Positions 34,944-42,157 of a DNA stretch of 44,209 bases are shown in pieces. Origin of the DNA: JBJXFE01 sp046153875. Lineage in GTDB: Bacteria; Planctomycetota; Phycisphaerae; Phycisphaerales; UBA1924. The position numbers and the translations under genes were made by a program. The DNA is taken from the NCBI GenBank assembly GCA_046153875.1, contig JBJXFE010000069.1:1-44209 (forward strand), read 5' to 3'. The notes below the pieces were generated by a model, which was given only the letters and a program-made list of their open reading frames with translations, ran no database searches and was not told where the DNA came from. Each line of letters begins with the position of its first letter. Position 1 is the first letter of the stretch.

Positions 34944-35462
34944 GTGAAGCAGCTGACCGATCTCATCCGCGACGTGCCGGACTTCCCCAAGCCGGGCATC
35001 GTGTTCAAGGACTTCACGCCGCTGCTCGCCGACCCGCGCGGGCTGGCGCTCTCCGTCGAGCTCATGGCCAACCCGTACCGCGGGCGTGGGATCGACGTGG
35101 TGGTCGGGGCGGAGTCACGCGGATTCATCTTCGGCATCGCCGTCGCACAGGCCCTCTCGGCCGGGTTCGTCCCGATCCGCAAGCCGGGCAAGCTCCCGCG
35201 CGCGGTCAACCGCGTGGACTACGCGCTCGAGTACGGCACGGACCGGCTGGAGATGCACGCCGACGCGCTGAAGCCCGGGCAGCGGGCGCTGCTCGTGGAC
35301 GACCTGCTCGCGACGGGGGGCACGCTCAAGGCCTGCTGCGAACTGGTGGCACGCACAGGGGCCGCGATCGCGGGGATCACGGTGCTCATCGAGCTGACCG
35401 CGCTGCGCGGGCGCGACCGCGTCGCGCCGTTCGGCGAGCTTCACTCCGTACTCAAGTACTGA
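34944..35462 (+). CDS. apt: adenine phosphoribosyltransferase
   Basis: Salvage enzyme making AMP from adenine and PRPP; 172 residues, the usual length. Markers are IRDVPDFPKPGIVFKDFTPL near the N-terminus, VVVGAESRGFIFG, RKPGKLP and the PRPP-binding loop LLVDDLLATGGTL (about 116-128). The GTG start at 34944 has GGGAG six bases upstream. It is divergent from the GroES-like gene and converges on the tandem secreted-protein cluster with eight bases between stops. Confidence 0.95.
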   Translation: MKQLTDLIRDVPDFPKPGIVFKDFTPLLADPRGLALSVELMANPYRGRGIDVVVGAESRGFIFGIAVAQALSAGFVPIRKPGKLPRAVNRVDYALEYGTDRLEMHADALKPGQRALLVDDLLATGGTLKACCELVARTGAAIAGITVLIELTALRGRDRVAPFGELHSVLKY

Positions 35463-35470
35463 CCGGGTGC

Positions 35471-36169
35471 TCAACCCAGCAACGAGCGACGGCGACGCGC
35501 CGCGGCCGCGACCACGCCCAGGCACAGCACCGCGGCCGACGGCGCGGGCACCACGGTGATGACGTTCTGCCCATCGGTGCAGGGCCAGGCGTCTCTTTGC
35601 CAAACCGGCCCCACCTGACCATTGACGAGCCACAGGCTCACCGTGTCCGGGTACTGCCCAGGGATTCCGAGCACGTCCGTGGAGATTCGCACCGAACCGG
35701 GCGCGGAAAACTCGGACGGCGTCCACATCGCCGTCCACAACATAACCGGGTTGTTTGTGAGAAAGAGCGGCATCGCCGGTGTAGCGACAGCCACGCCGTT
35801 CACCGAGTTTCCATTGATGATGCCCGGAGACGAGAACGCGCTGAAGCCGGGGCCGATTTGGGGGAACGACCAGGCCCCGATGACGCCCGGCTCCGGTTCG
35901 GCGAGCACGCTGAATACCGCATCTGCAAAGCCGCAGACAATGCCGAGCTGCCCCGAACCGCCGAGCGTATTCCACACGGCGGGCATGCCCGCCTGCGGTG
36001 AGTACATCGCCGATACCGATACGACGACCGACGTGCCACCGCCGATGGGTATGCCCGATACACCGACGATGAGCTGCGCGGTTTCCTGCGCGTGCGCGGC
36101 ACCCGGAGCGACAAGCGCGGCCGCAACCCCGATCGCGCGGCCCGCAAAAACTCGGTTGGAATGAGTCAT
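35471..36169 (-). CDS. tandem secreted VIPAP-CTERM-like protein, copy 6
   Basis: Secreted protein of 232 residues, last of six tandem paralogues. The signal peptide ends GAAHAQ and is followed by the family start ETAQLIVGVS. Family blocks are VWNTLGGSGQLGIVCGF, IGPGFSAFSSPGIINGNSVN, NPVMLWTAMWTPS and DAWPCTDGQNVITVVPAP. The C-terminus has the three-part sorting-signal layout: VVPAP motif, hydrophobic stretch, then RRRR. It is the most diverged copy in the middle third. AAGGA precedes the ATG, which overlaps the previous gene's stop by four bases. Function unknown; surface attachment by an exosortase-like system is inferred. Confidence 0.82.
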   Translation of the reverse strand: MTHSNRVFAGRAIGVAAALVAPGAAHAQETAQLIVGVSGIPIGGGTSVVVSVSAMYSPQAGMPAVWNTLGGSGQLGIVCGFADAVFSVLAEPEPGVIGAWSFPQIGPGFSAFSSPGIINGNSVNGVAVATPAMPLFLTNNPVMLWTAMWTPSEFSAPGSVRISTDVLGIPGQYPDTVSLWLVNGQVGPVWQRDAWPCTDGQNVITVVPAPSAAVLCLGVVAAAARRRRSLLG

Positions 36170-36864
36170 CGAGTCACGTCCTTCCCGATTGATCGTCGCC
36201 TTCGAGCAACCACCACCGATGCGGCGAGTGCGACCGCAACCGCTCCCGGCGCGGGAATCACCGTGATGTTTCCCTGTCCGTTCGCGCATGGCCAGGCGTC
36301 CTCGACCGAGAACGGGCCGAACTGGCTAACTTGGATCCAGATGTGGACACTGCCCGCGTTAAGGCAATGCGCCGTCAACGTGAGCGATCCGGTGGCCGAA
36401 GCGGCGGACGCTGTCCATGTGCCGCTCCAAAGAGGCACTGGATTGGCGGTAACAGGCACGGTCATCGGCGGACCGAAGCCGGTTCCAACCTCAACACCGT
36501 TGACGTTGTTTCCCGCGATATTGCCGGCGCTGGAGAACTTGCTGAAACCGGGGCCGATGAGCAGATTCGACCAACTCCCGGTCACGCCTGCGTAGGAGTT
36601 GCCCAGAATGTTGAAGCCGGCGTAGGAGAATCCGGCAACCCTTCCGATGATGTTCGATTGCCAGCCCCAGTTTGCCAGCCCGCCGACGCCCGGAGAGTAC
36701 GCCGCCAGCACGCGCACCTCCGTGGATTGCCCCGGCGCGAGCGTCGCCTGGCTGACCTCCACGATGAGCTGCGCTGTCTCTTGCCCGTGCGCGCAGGCGA
36801 CCGCTGCGCCGAAGCACGCGGCGCCGACAGACGACTGGATGGCACGAGGACGATCGCGGTTCAT
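36166..36864 (-). CDS. tandem secreted VIPAP-CTERM-like protein, copy 5
   Basis: Secreted protein of 232 residues. An Arg-rich N-terminus (MNRDRPRAIQ) and hydrophobic core end at AHGQ, then the family start ETAQLIVEVS. Blocks include LAPGQSTEVRVLAAYSPGVG, GSWSNLLIGPGFSKFSSAGN, IAGNNVNGVEVGTGFGPP and WSGTWTASAASA. It ends with VEDAWPCANGQGNITVIPAP, a hydrophobic helix and ARRRR. VWNTLGG is replaced by NWGWQSN. Both ends overlap neighbours by ATGA, so it is translationally coupled to copies 4 and 6. Confidence 0.83.
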   Translation of the reverse strand: MNRDRPRAIQSSVGAACFGAAVACAHGQETAQLIVEVSQATLAPGQSTEVRVLAAYSPGVGGLANWGWQSNIIGRVAGFSYAGFNILGNSYAGVTGSWSNLLIGPGFSKFSSAGNIAGNNVNGVEVGTGFGPPMTVPVTANPVPLWSGTWTASAASATGSLTLTAHCLNAGSVHIWIQVSQFGPFSVEDAWPCANGQGNITVIPAPGAVAVALAASVVVARRRRSIGKDVTR

Positions 36865-37565
36865 GGCGCACACCGTTCCGTCCCGTGACGCCGACGTGCG
36901 GTGAGCAGCGCGGCCCCGATCGCGGTCAGCGCGATCACGCCCGGAGCCGGAATGACCGTGATGACCGCCTGGCCATTCGTGCAGGGCCATGCGTCTTCGA
37001 CGGCATAGGTTCCGATGGCCCCACCCTGGAGCCAGAGATGAACGTAGCCGCTGTTCAGAACAGCGGTGGAGAGATTCACCGCTCCAGCCCCCGACCCGGC
37101 CGACACTGTCCACGTGCCCGACCAGATAAGGACCGGGTTGGTGGTGGGGACCACCGCGAGCGGCGGGCCGAACCCCGTGCCGACCTCGACCCACGCGACG
37201 CTGTTGCCGGCGATCGTGCCCGCACTCGAGAACGGGTGGAATCCGGGGGCAACCGCGAGGTTCGACCACGAACCGGAGGCGGCCCCGACCGGGAATGCGT
37301 TCACGTTGAACACCGCGAGCGAAAAGCCCGCGACGGTACCGACGTGCTGGGTCGCGCGTAGGGAGTTCCAGACCGCGGTTCCACCGATACCGGGCGCGTA
37401 CGCGACCGAGACGTGGACCTCGGTCGATTCACCTGGCGCCAGCGTGGAGTTGCTCACGTCGACGATGAGCTGCGCGGTTTCCTGGGCCCACGCGGCTCCC
37501 GCGGCCGCGAGAACGGTCGCGACGCCGATCGCACGGACGTAGACGCCGTTCAGCGTGGGAGTCAT
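36861..37565 (-). CDS. tandem secreted VIPAP-CTERM-like protein, copy 4
   Basis: Secreted protein of 234 residues with signal peptide ending AAWAQ before ETAQLIVDVS. Blocks: LAPGESTEVHVSVAYAPGIG, VWNSLRATQHVGTVAGFSLA, GTIAGNSVAWVEVGTGFGPP, NPVLIWSGTWTVSA, VHLWLQGGAIG and VEDAWPCTNGQAVITVIPAP. A hydrophobic segment and ARRRH complete the tail. GGAGAAG lies seven bases before the ATG. About 100 bases covering its ribosome-binding site and signal peptide (37481-37580) are nearly identical to those of copy 3 (38203-38302). Its stop overlaps the start of copy 5. Confidence 0.85.
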   Translation of the reverse strand: MTPTLNGVYVRAIGVATVLAAAGAAWAQETAQLIVDVSNSTLAPGESTEVHVSVAYAPGIGGTAVWNSLRATQHVGTVAGFSLAVFNVNAFPVGAASGSWSNLAVAPGFHPFSSAGTIAGNSVAWVEVGTGFGPPLAVVPTTNPVLIWSGTWTVSAGSGAGAVNLSTAVLNSGYVHLWLQGGAIGTYAVEDAWPCTNGQAVITVIPAPGVIALTAIGAALLTARRRHGTERCAP

Positions 37566-37579
37566 GCGTGCTTCTCCGT

Positions 37580-38287
37580 TCAGGTCGGCCTTGGACGACG
37601 GGCGATCGACCACGCGCCGGCGAGCACAGCCATCGCGGCGCCGGGCGCGGGGATCACTGTAATGACGGCCTGGCCGTCGGCGCAGGGCCAGGCATCCTCG
37701 ACGGCGAAGGGGCTGCTGATCATGCCGCCCTGGAGCCACAGGTGCACGGAGTTCGGATGCGCCGGGCTTCCCTGCAGCACGTCGGTCGTCAGGCCCAGCA
37801 TGCCCGGGCCCGATGTGGCCGCTGCGGTCCAAGTGGCAGTCACGAGCAGGACCGGATTCGTCGTGAACGCGGGGACGAGCGGTGGACCGAATCCAGTGCC
37901 CCAAGAATTGTTCAGCACGTTGTTGCCGGAGATTGTCCCCCCACCCGGAAATGGCGGCGGCGATCCGGGTCCGGCCGTGATGTTCGACCACGATCCAGAG
38001 ACTCCCAAGGTCGGATTCCCGAGCACGTGGAACACGGCGAGTGCAAACCCGGCCACCGTCCCCAACTGTCCGGTGCCTCCAAGCGTGTTCCAGATCGCCG
38101 GAGAGCCGACGACCGGGCTGTACTGCGCGAAGACCCGCACGGTTGCGGACTGCCCCGGCACAATGACGGCTGGTTCGAGCTGGATGAAGAGCTGGGCGGT
38201 CTCCTGGGCCCACGCGGCTCCCGCGGCCGCGAGAACGGTCGCGACGCCGATCGCACGGGCGTAGACGCCACTCAGCGTGGGAGTCAT
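37580..38287 (-). CDS. tandem secreted VIPAP-CTERM-like protein, copy 3
   Basis: Secreted protein of 235 residues. Signal peptide and leader nearly match copy 4, while the C-terminal 40 residues and following bases nearly match copy 2 (GAAMAVLAGAWSIARR). The middle third is its own (GPGSPPPFPGGGTISGNNVL). Family blocks VWNTLGGTGQLGTVAGFALA, GTGFGPPLVPAFTTNPVLLV and VEDAWPCADGQAVITVIPAP are present. The mosaic of neighbours points to gene conversion or unequal crossing-over. GGAGAAG precedes the ATG; 14 bases separate it from copy 4. Confidence 0.85.
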   Translation of the reverse strand: MTPTLSGVYARAIGVATVLAAAGAAWAQETAQLFIQLEPAVIVPGQSATVRVFAQYSPVVGSPAIWNTLGGTGQLGTVAGFALAVFHVLGNPTLGVSGSWSNITAGPGSPPPFPGGGTISGNNVLNNSWGTGFGPPLVPAFTTNPVLLVTATWTAAATSGPGMLGLTTDVLQGSPAHPNSVHLWLQGGMISSPFAVEDAWPCADGQAVITVIPAPGAAMAVLAGAWSIARRPRPT

Positions 38288-38301
38288 GTGTGCTTCTCCG
38301 T

Positions 38302-39006
38302 TCAGGTCAGCCTTCTACGACGGGCGATCGACCACGCGCCGGCGAGCAGAACCATCGCGGCGCCGGGCGCAGGGATCACGGTGATAAGCGCCTGGCCGTC
38401 GGTGCAGGGCCAGGCGTCTTCAACGGCGAAGGAGCCGATCGCGCCAACCCTGAGCCAGAGCTGGACTGTGTCGGGATAAGACGGGGGGTACCCCAGGATA
38501 TCGGTCACAAGGTCGAGCGTCCCCATCCCGGAACCGGCGTCCGCGGTCCATGTGGCGAACCACAGCAGCACGGGGTTGTCCACGGTGGGCAGGACGAACG
38601 GCGGACCGAACCCGGTACCCCACAGGACGCCGTTCACACCGCTTGGGCTCACGGTGCCCGCCGAACCCGCCGCTAGAGACCCCGGGCCGAGCGTCAGGTT
38701 CGACCACGAGCCCGACACACCGGCGGCGGGAGAGACCGAGAGGTCGAACGTGGCACGCGAGAACCCGGTGACCGTCCCGATCTGCCCGCTGCCCCCCATC
38801 GTGTTCCAAACCGCCGGCAAGCCGACATGCGGCTCGTATGCGACGTAGACCCGCACCAGCGCGGATTGACCCGGCGCGATCACCGCAGGCTCGACCTGGA
38901 TGATCAGCCTCGCGGTCTCCTGACCCGACGCGGGCTCACCGCTCCTTGCGGAGGCCGCGATCAGGGCACACCCGATGACGCCCGAGCAATGCGTGCGTCG
39001 CACCAT
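38302..39006 (-). CDS. tandem secreted VIPAP-CTERM-like protein, copy 2
   Basis: Secreted protein of 234 residues. Its signal peptide (MVRRTHCSGVIGCALIAASA) is unlike the others; the family start is ETARLIIQVE. Blocks: VIAPGQSALVRVYVAYEPHV, VWNTMGGSGQIGTVTGFSRA, GVSGSWSNLTLGPGS, LWGTGFGPPFVLP, VEDAWPCTDGQALITVIPAP, then a hydrophobic segment and ARRRRLT. GAGGAG lies before the ATG. It is the first gene of the five-gene run beyond the terminator at 39305-39342, with its own possible promoter/operator at 39087-39115. Confidence 0.85.
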   Translation of the reverse strand: MVRRTHCSGVIGCALIAASARSGEPASGQETARLIIQVEPAVIAPGQSALVRVYVAYEPHVGLPAVWNTMGGSGQIGTVTGFSRATFDLSVSPAAGVSGSWSNLTLGPGSLAAGSAGTVSPSGVNGVLWGTGFGPPFVLPTVDNPVLLWFATWTADAGSGMGTLDLVTDILGYPPSYPDTVQLWLRVGAIGSFAVEDAWPCTDGQALITVIPAPGAAMVLLAGAWSIARRRRLT

Positions 39007-39086
39007 GTGCTCCTCTTTGTTTGAGCCGGCGAAGATGGCGCAGGCCGCGGCTTGGGAGGGCCGGCGTCCGTTGGCGGCTCCGGACG

Positions 39087-39115
39087 CTCAAAGGGTACTG
39101 CAAAGTACCTGCCAA
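39087..39115 (-). promoter_or_regulatory. possible promoter with internal operator for copies 2-6
   Basis: On the minus strand TTGGCA (39110-39115), 17 bases and a poor -10 (TTTGAG, 39087-39092). The spacer contains a perfect inverted repeat GGTACT-4-AGTACC (39094-39109), as expected for a dimeric regulator. The palindrome is clear; the promoter is weak. Confidence 0.35.
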
Positions 39116-39304
39116 TGTCCGACCGTGGCGAACTCCTGGGTCGGACCAGCTCCAACGGCGCTAGAACGCGGTTTGGCGCTCATCGGCTCGACGCGCGACG
39201 GGCACGCCCGACGACAGCTGTGGCCCCTGGCGGAAGCTCTGGCCAACCAACGTTGGCGCGGGACGGGCAAGCAGCACGACGCGGACGCGCGCGGTGCTCC
39301 CGGA

Positions 39305-39342
39305 GCAAAAAGAACAACCCCCGCTCGTGTGAGCGGGGGTTG
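39305..39342 (-). terminator. intrinsic terminator after copy 1
   Basis: A 12-bp stem (39315-39326 with 39331-39342) with a four-base loop, followed on the minus strand by TTCTTTTTG. It lies about 43 bases after the stop of copy 1 and separates it from the downstream copies. The remainder of 39007-39384 has no gene I can support. Confidence 0.85.
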
Positions 39343-39384
39343 CTAGTGGCTGACTATCGACTCTGACAGAGTGTCAGGGTCTCT

Positions 39385-40047
39385 TTAGCGCCGACGGCGA
39401 GCCGCAACCAGGCCACCGAGGCCGAGCAGCGCGAGGCTGGCCGGAGCCGGGATGACCGAGAAGGTGCCCTGACCGTTGGTGACGCCCCAAGCGTCCTCGG
39501 AGGCGAAGGCGCCGACCGTGCCGCCTTGGAGCCAGATGTGAACAAGGCCGCCGTTGAGGGCCGACGCGGTGAGGTTCATCGCACCGACACCCGACGCAGC
39601 CGACGCCGTCCACGTGCCCGTCCAGAGAAGGACCGGGTTGGTCGTGGGGGCCGTCGCGAGCGGCGGGCCGAAGCCCGTGCCGATCTCGGCGCCGTTGACG
39701 TTGTTACCGGCGATCGTCCCCGCGTTGGCGAAGGGGCTGAAGCCGGGGCCGATCACGAGGTTCGACCAGCTCCCGCTCACGCCGGCGGCGGCGTTACCGA
39801 GGAGGTTGAACACCGCGAGGGAGAAGCCCGCGACGGTGCCGGTCTGGCCGGTGCCGCCGAGGGTGTTCCACACCGCATTGGCGCCCACGCCGGGGGCGTA
39901 GGACGCGCTGACGGAGACGTTGACGGACTGGCCCGGGCTGATGGTGGCCGCGCTGACACCGATGATGTACTGCGCGGTCTCCTGGGCGTTAGCCACACCG
40001 GCAAGGCCGGCCGCAGCCGTCAGAGCAAGAATCGCACGAGTCTTCAT
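39385..40047 (-). CDS. tandem secreted VIPAP-CTERM-like protein, copy 1
   Basis: Secreted protein of 220 residues and the cleanest member of the family. The signal peptide (about 1-22) ends ANAQ before ETAQYIIGVS. Blocks: ATISPGQSVNVSVSASYAPG, VWNTLGGTGQTGTVAGFSLA, GVSGSWSNLVIGPGFSPFAN, AGTIAGNNVNGAEIGTGFGP, NPVLLWTGTWTASAASGVGA, VHIWLQGGTVG. The tail is VIPAP, a Leu/Gly/Ala helix and ARRRR. It differs from the others in lacking the Cys (DAWGVTNGQ instead of DAWPC). GAGGAG precedes the ATG. It has its own promoter, a structured leader and a strong terminator, so it can be expressed separately. Confidence 0.87.
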   Translation of the reverse strand: MKTRAILALTAAAGLAGVANAQETAQYIIGVSAATISPGQSVNVSVSASYAPGVGANAVWNTLGGTGQTGTVAGFSLAVFNLLGNAAAGVSGSWSNLVIGPGFSPFANAGTIAGNNVNGAEIGTGFGPPLATAPTTNPVLLWTGTWTASAASGVGAMNLTASALNGGLVHIWLQGGTVGAFASEDAWGVTNGQGTFSVIPAPASLALLGLGGLVAARRRR

Positions 40048-40127
40048 GTTGAACTATCTCCTCACAAACAGGGGAATGTCTTTCCCGAGACGACCTCCGA
40101 ACACAACCAGAACGAACGGCTCGTTCC

Positions 40128-40174
40128 TGACCCATGCTGAAGGTGCCACAGGATTGCCACCCGAGCAAGGGTCA
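40128..40174 (-). promoter_or_regulatory. stem-loop in the copy 1 leader
   Basis: TGACCC (40128-40133) pairs with GGGTCA (40169-40174), and an inner stem GGTG/CACC extended by CA/TG across a C-C mismatch continues it. A second small hairpin GAACGA-5-TCGTTC is at 40110-40126. The large stem begins where the predicted transcript starts, so it may protect the 5' end. Confidence 0.4.
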
Positions 40175-40179
40175 GAATG

Positions 40180-40208
40180 AGTTTTGTTGGCGATCCGACC
40201 CGTTTCAA
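40180..40208 (-). promoter_or_regulatory. possible promoter of copy 1
   Basis: On the minus strand TTGAAA (40203-40208), a 17-base spacer and AAAACT (40180-40185). The predicted start near 40173 coincides with the base of the leader stem-loop, giving an untranslated leader of about 125 bases. The rest of 40209-40428 shows nothing I can assign. Confidence 0.4.
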
Positions 40209-40428
40209 GTCCGGCCCGGAAATGATCTCCTGCCCGGATGTGCCCACAAACCAAAAATGACTTGTTTTTCAGGGGTTTCGACGCCGTTCCGCGGGCCGCC
40301 TGGCGTTCGGATCGTTGCCCTGGAATGTTGCGTTTTTGGATCGTGGACGGGTATGCAAAGCGCGAGTTCTCGGGCGGTTTTGCGCCACCTGAACCTGGGG
40401 GTGCGGTCGCGGCGGATTTGGCGCTCCC

Positions 40429-41391
40429 CTACAGGCCGAGGGCCGATCGCTTCGCCGCCCACTCGGCCTGCTCACGCTTGTTGTCCGTGTTCAGCTCCGC
40501 GCCGCCGCCGCGGGCGCTCGCGCGCAACGCCTCGACCTCGAGCCGGCTCAGGTGCACGCCCTCGAACTCGTAGTCGCGCCACGCCTGCATGGTCACGGGC
40601 ACGATCGGCTCGATGAGGGCGTACATCGCGTCCGCGTACTCACGGATTTCCACCTGGGCGTGCTTGTCCATGCGCAGCGAGAGGAACCGCAGCACGTTGT
40701 GCAGGTCGCACTTCCAGTACCACTGGGTGTACGCGCTGATCGGGAGCCCGATGCGGGCGAGCTCGCGCGACACCCCGCGCGACAGCAGCGACTCGTACTC
40801 CGAGTACAACGCCTCGGCCCGGGCGAGGTAGTCGAGGAACTCCTGCGCGGTGCGGGACTCGTCGCCCGGCGGGGATGCGGCGCGGCTCGGGTCGGCGCCC
40901 GAACCGGACGCCGCCGGAGTGCCGGGCACGGCGAATGTTTCATCTCCGCCCTGGCGGTTCGCGGCGGACTGCTTGCGCACCGCGTCGAGCGTCGGGCGGT
41001 AGAAGTGGTCGGGGATGACCGAGTAGCGCCCCGAGTACTCGTTGACGTTCGCGGTGCGGTGGCGGATCCATTGTCGCGCGATGAAGATCGGCATCGAGAC
41101 GTGGAACTTGAACTCGAGCATCTCGAAGGGCGTGGTGTGGCGATGGCGAAGGAGGTAGCGGATCAGGCCGCGGTCCTCGGTGCGCTTTTTCGTGCCCAGC
41201 CCGTAGCTGACGCGGGCGGCCTGCGCGATCGCGAAGTCGGCGGTCTGGCCCACGGGCACGAGCCGCGGCATCGCGTCGATGAGCGCGACAAAGCCCTGCT
41301 CATGGACGCGGACCTCGTGGCGGAGGCACCCGCCGAGGACATCGACAAGCGGCGATTCGGCGGGGACGCGGATGACGGGCTGGTCGGTCAT
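40429..41391 (-). CDS. thyX: FAD-dependent thymidylate synthase ThyX
   Basis: Makes dTMP from dUMP with FAD and methylene-tetrahydrofolate; 320 residues. The ThyX motif RHRTANVNEYSGRY (110-123) is intact, and the C-terminal PISAYTQWYWKCDLHNVLRF and REYADAMYALIEPIVPVTMQ segments are typical. A Gly/Ser/Ala-rich insertion of about 35 residues (around 147-182, VPGTPAASGSGADPSRAASP) is unusual and probably a surface loop. The ATG at 41391 has no ribosome-binding site, but TACCCT sits six bases upstream. It replaces ThyA as the thymidylate enzyme as far as this window shows. Confidence 0.95.
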   Translation of the reverse strand: MTDQPVIRVPAESPLVDVLGGCLRHEVRVHEQGFVALIDAMPRLVPVGQTADFAIAQAARVSYGLGTKKRTEDRGLIRYLLRHRHTTPFEMLEFKFHVSMPIFIARQWIRHRTANVNEYSGRYSVIPDHFYRPTLDAVRKQSAANRQGGDETFAVPGTPAASGSGADPSRAASPPGDESRTAQEFLDYLARAEALYSEYESLLSRGVSRELARIGLPISAYTQWYWKCDLHNVLRFLSLRMDKHAQVEIREYADAMYALIEPIVPVTMQAWRDYEFEGVHLSRLEVEALRASARGGGAELNTDNKREQAEWAAKRSALGL

Positions 41392-41397
41392 GGCGCA

Positions 41398-41403
41398 AGG
41401 GTA
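41398..41403 (-). promoter_or_regulatory. -10-like TACCCT six bases before the thyX start
   Basis: TACCCT, six bases, ATG on the minus strand, no Shine-Dalgarno site. It lies in the 62-base gap after the amidotransferase gene, so thyX can be transcribed on its own. Confidence 0.45.
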
Positions 41404-41453
41404 CAGCGGCGAGGGGCGATGAGCGCGATCGATCACGGGTCGAGCGGCGCGGC

Positions 41454-42122
41454 TCAGGCGACCGCGCCGGCTCTCGCCACGCACGCGGCGATGAGCTTGC
41501 GAAAGAGGCCAAGGCCCAGCGAATCGTCGTCGGTGACCTCGGGGTGCCACTGCACGCCGACGTAGAACGGGCGCGCGGGGTCGGAGAGGCCCTCGATCGT
41601 GCCATCATCGGCGCGGGCGACGACGCGGAGGCGGCCGGGATCGCTGACGGCCTGATGATGGTTCGAGGCGATGGTGCCCGAGCCCAGCTCGCCGGTGACG
41701 GTGTGCGTGCCGCGGTGGACGCCGGCCTGCGGGAGCGAGTCGGGGAGGTGCTGGTCGAGGTCACCGCCCGCGGCAAGGGCCATCCATTGCAGCCCGAGGC
41801 AGATGCCCAGGACCGGGAGGTCGGGCCGCGCTTCGAGCGCGGCAAGCAGCGCGAGTTCGTAGCTCTGTCGCACAGGATGAACGACAGTGGCGGCGGGATG
41901 GGTCGCCTTGCCGAAGGACTCCATGCGCGGATCGTCGCCGCCGGTGAGGACGATGCCGTCGCAGCGCTCGACGTGTCGCGCAGCAAGCGCGGCGATCGGC
42001 GGGAGCAGGATCGGCTCGCCCCCCGCCCGGGCGACGGCCTGGGCGTACGCCAGCGAGTTCCAGGCGCGAGGACCTTTGGGGTTGTCAACGACGTCGCAGG
42101 TAATACCGATGAGCGGCGGCAC
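41454..42122 (-). CDS. class I glutamine amidotransferase-like peptidase (PuuD family)
   Basis: Protein of 222 residues related to gamma-glutamyl-gamma-aminobutyrate hydrolase (peptidase C26). The catalytic triad is complete: Cys108 in GICLGLQ, His193 and Glu195 in VQWHPE. LTGGDDP near 60-66 and SNHHQAV are family segments. The GTG start has AAGGAGG six bases upstream. PuuD-type enzymes cut gamma-glutamyl bonds (putrescine or other gamma-glutamyl amides), but no putrescine pathway genes lie nearby, so the substrate is open. It is divergent from the DUF4340 gene with 35 bases between starts. Confidence 0.88.
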   Translation of the reverse strand: MPPLIGITCDVVDNPKGPRAWNSLAYAQAVARAGGEPILLPPIAALAARHVERCDGIVLTGGDDPRMESFGKATHPAATVVHPVRQSYELALLAALEARPDLPVLGICLGLQWMALAAGGDLDQHLPDSLPQAGVHRGTHTVTGELGSGTIASNHHQAVSDPGRLRVVARADDGTIEGLSDPARPFYVGVQWHPEVTDDDSLGLGLFRKLIAACVARAGAVA

Positions 42123-42145
42123 GCGAACCTCCTTCCCGCGCTCGA

Positions 42146-42151
42146 TACACT
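42146..42151 (+). promoter_or_regulatory. -10-like TACACT six bases before the DUF4340 gene start
   Basis: TACACT, six bases, ATG on the plus strand, no Shine-Dalgarno site. The whole divergent promoter region is only 35 bases long. Confidence 0.45.
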
Positions 42152-42157
42152 CCGCTC

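Noticed and set aside
40100..40145. Sigma-54 promoter upstream of copy 1 (TGGCAC...GC)
   Set aside because: The distance between the GG and GC elements is eight bases rather than the required ten.
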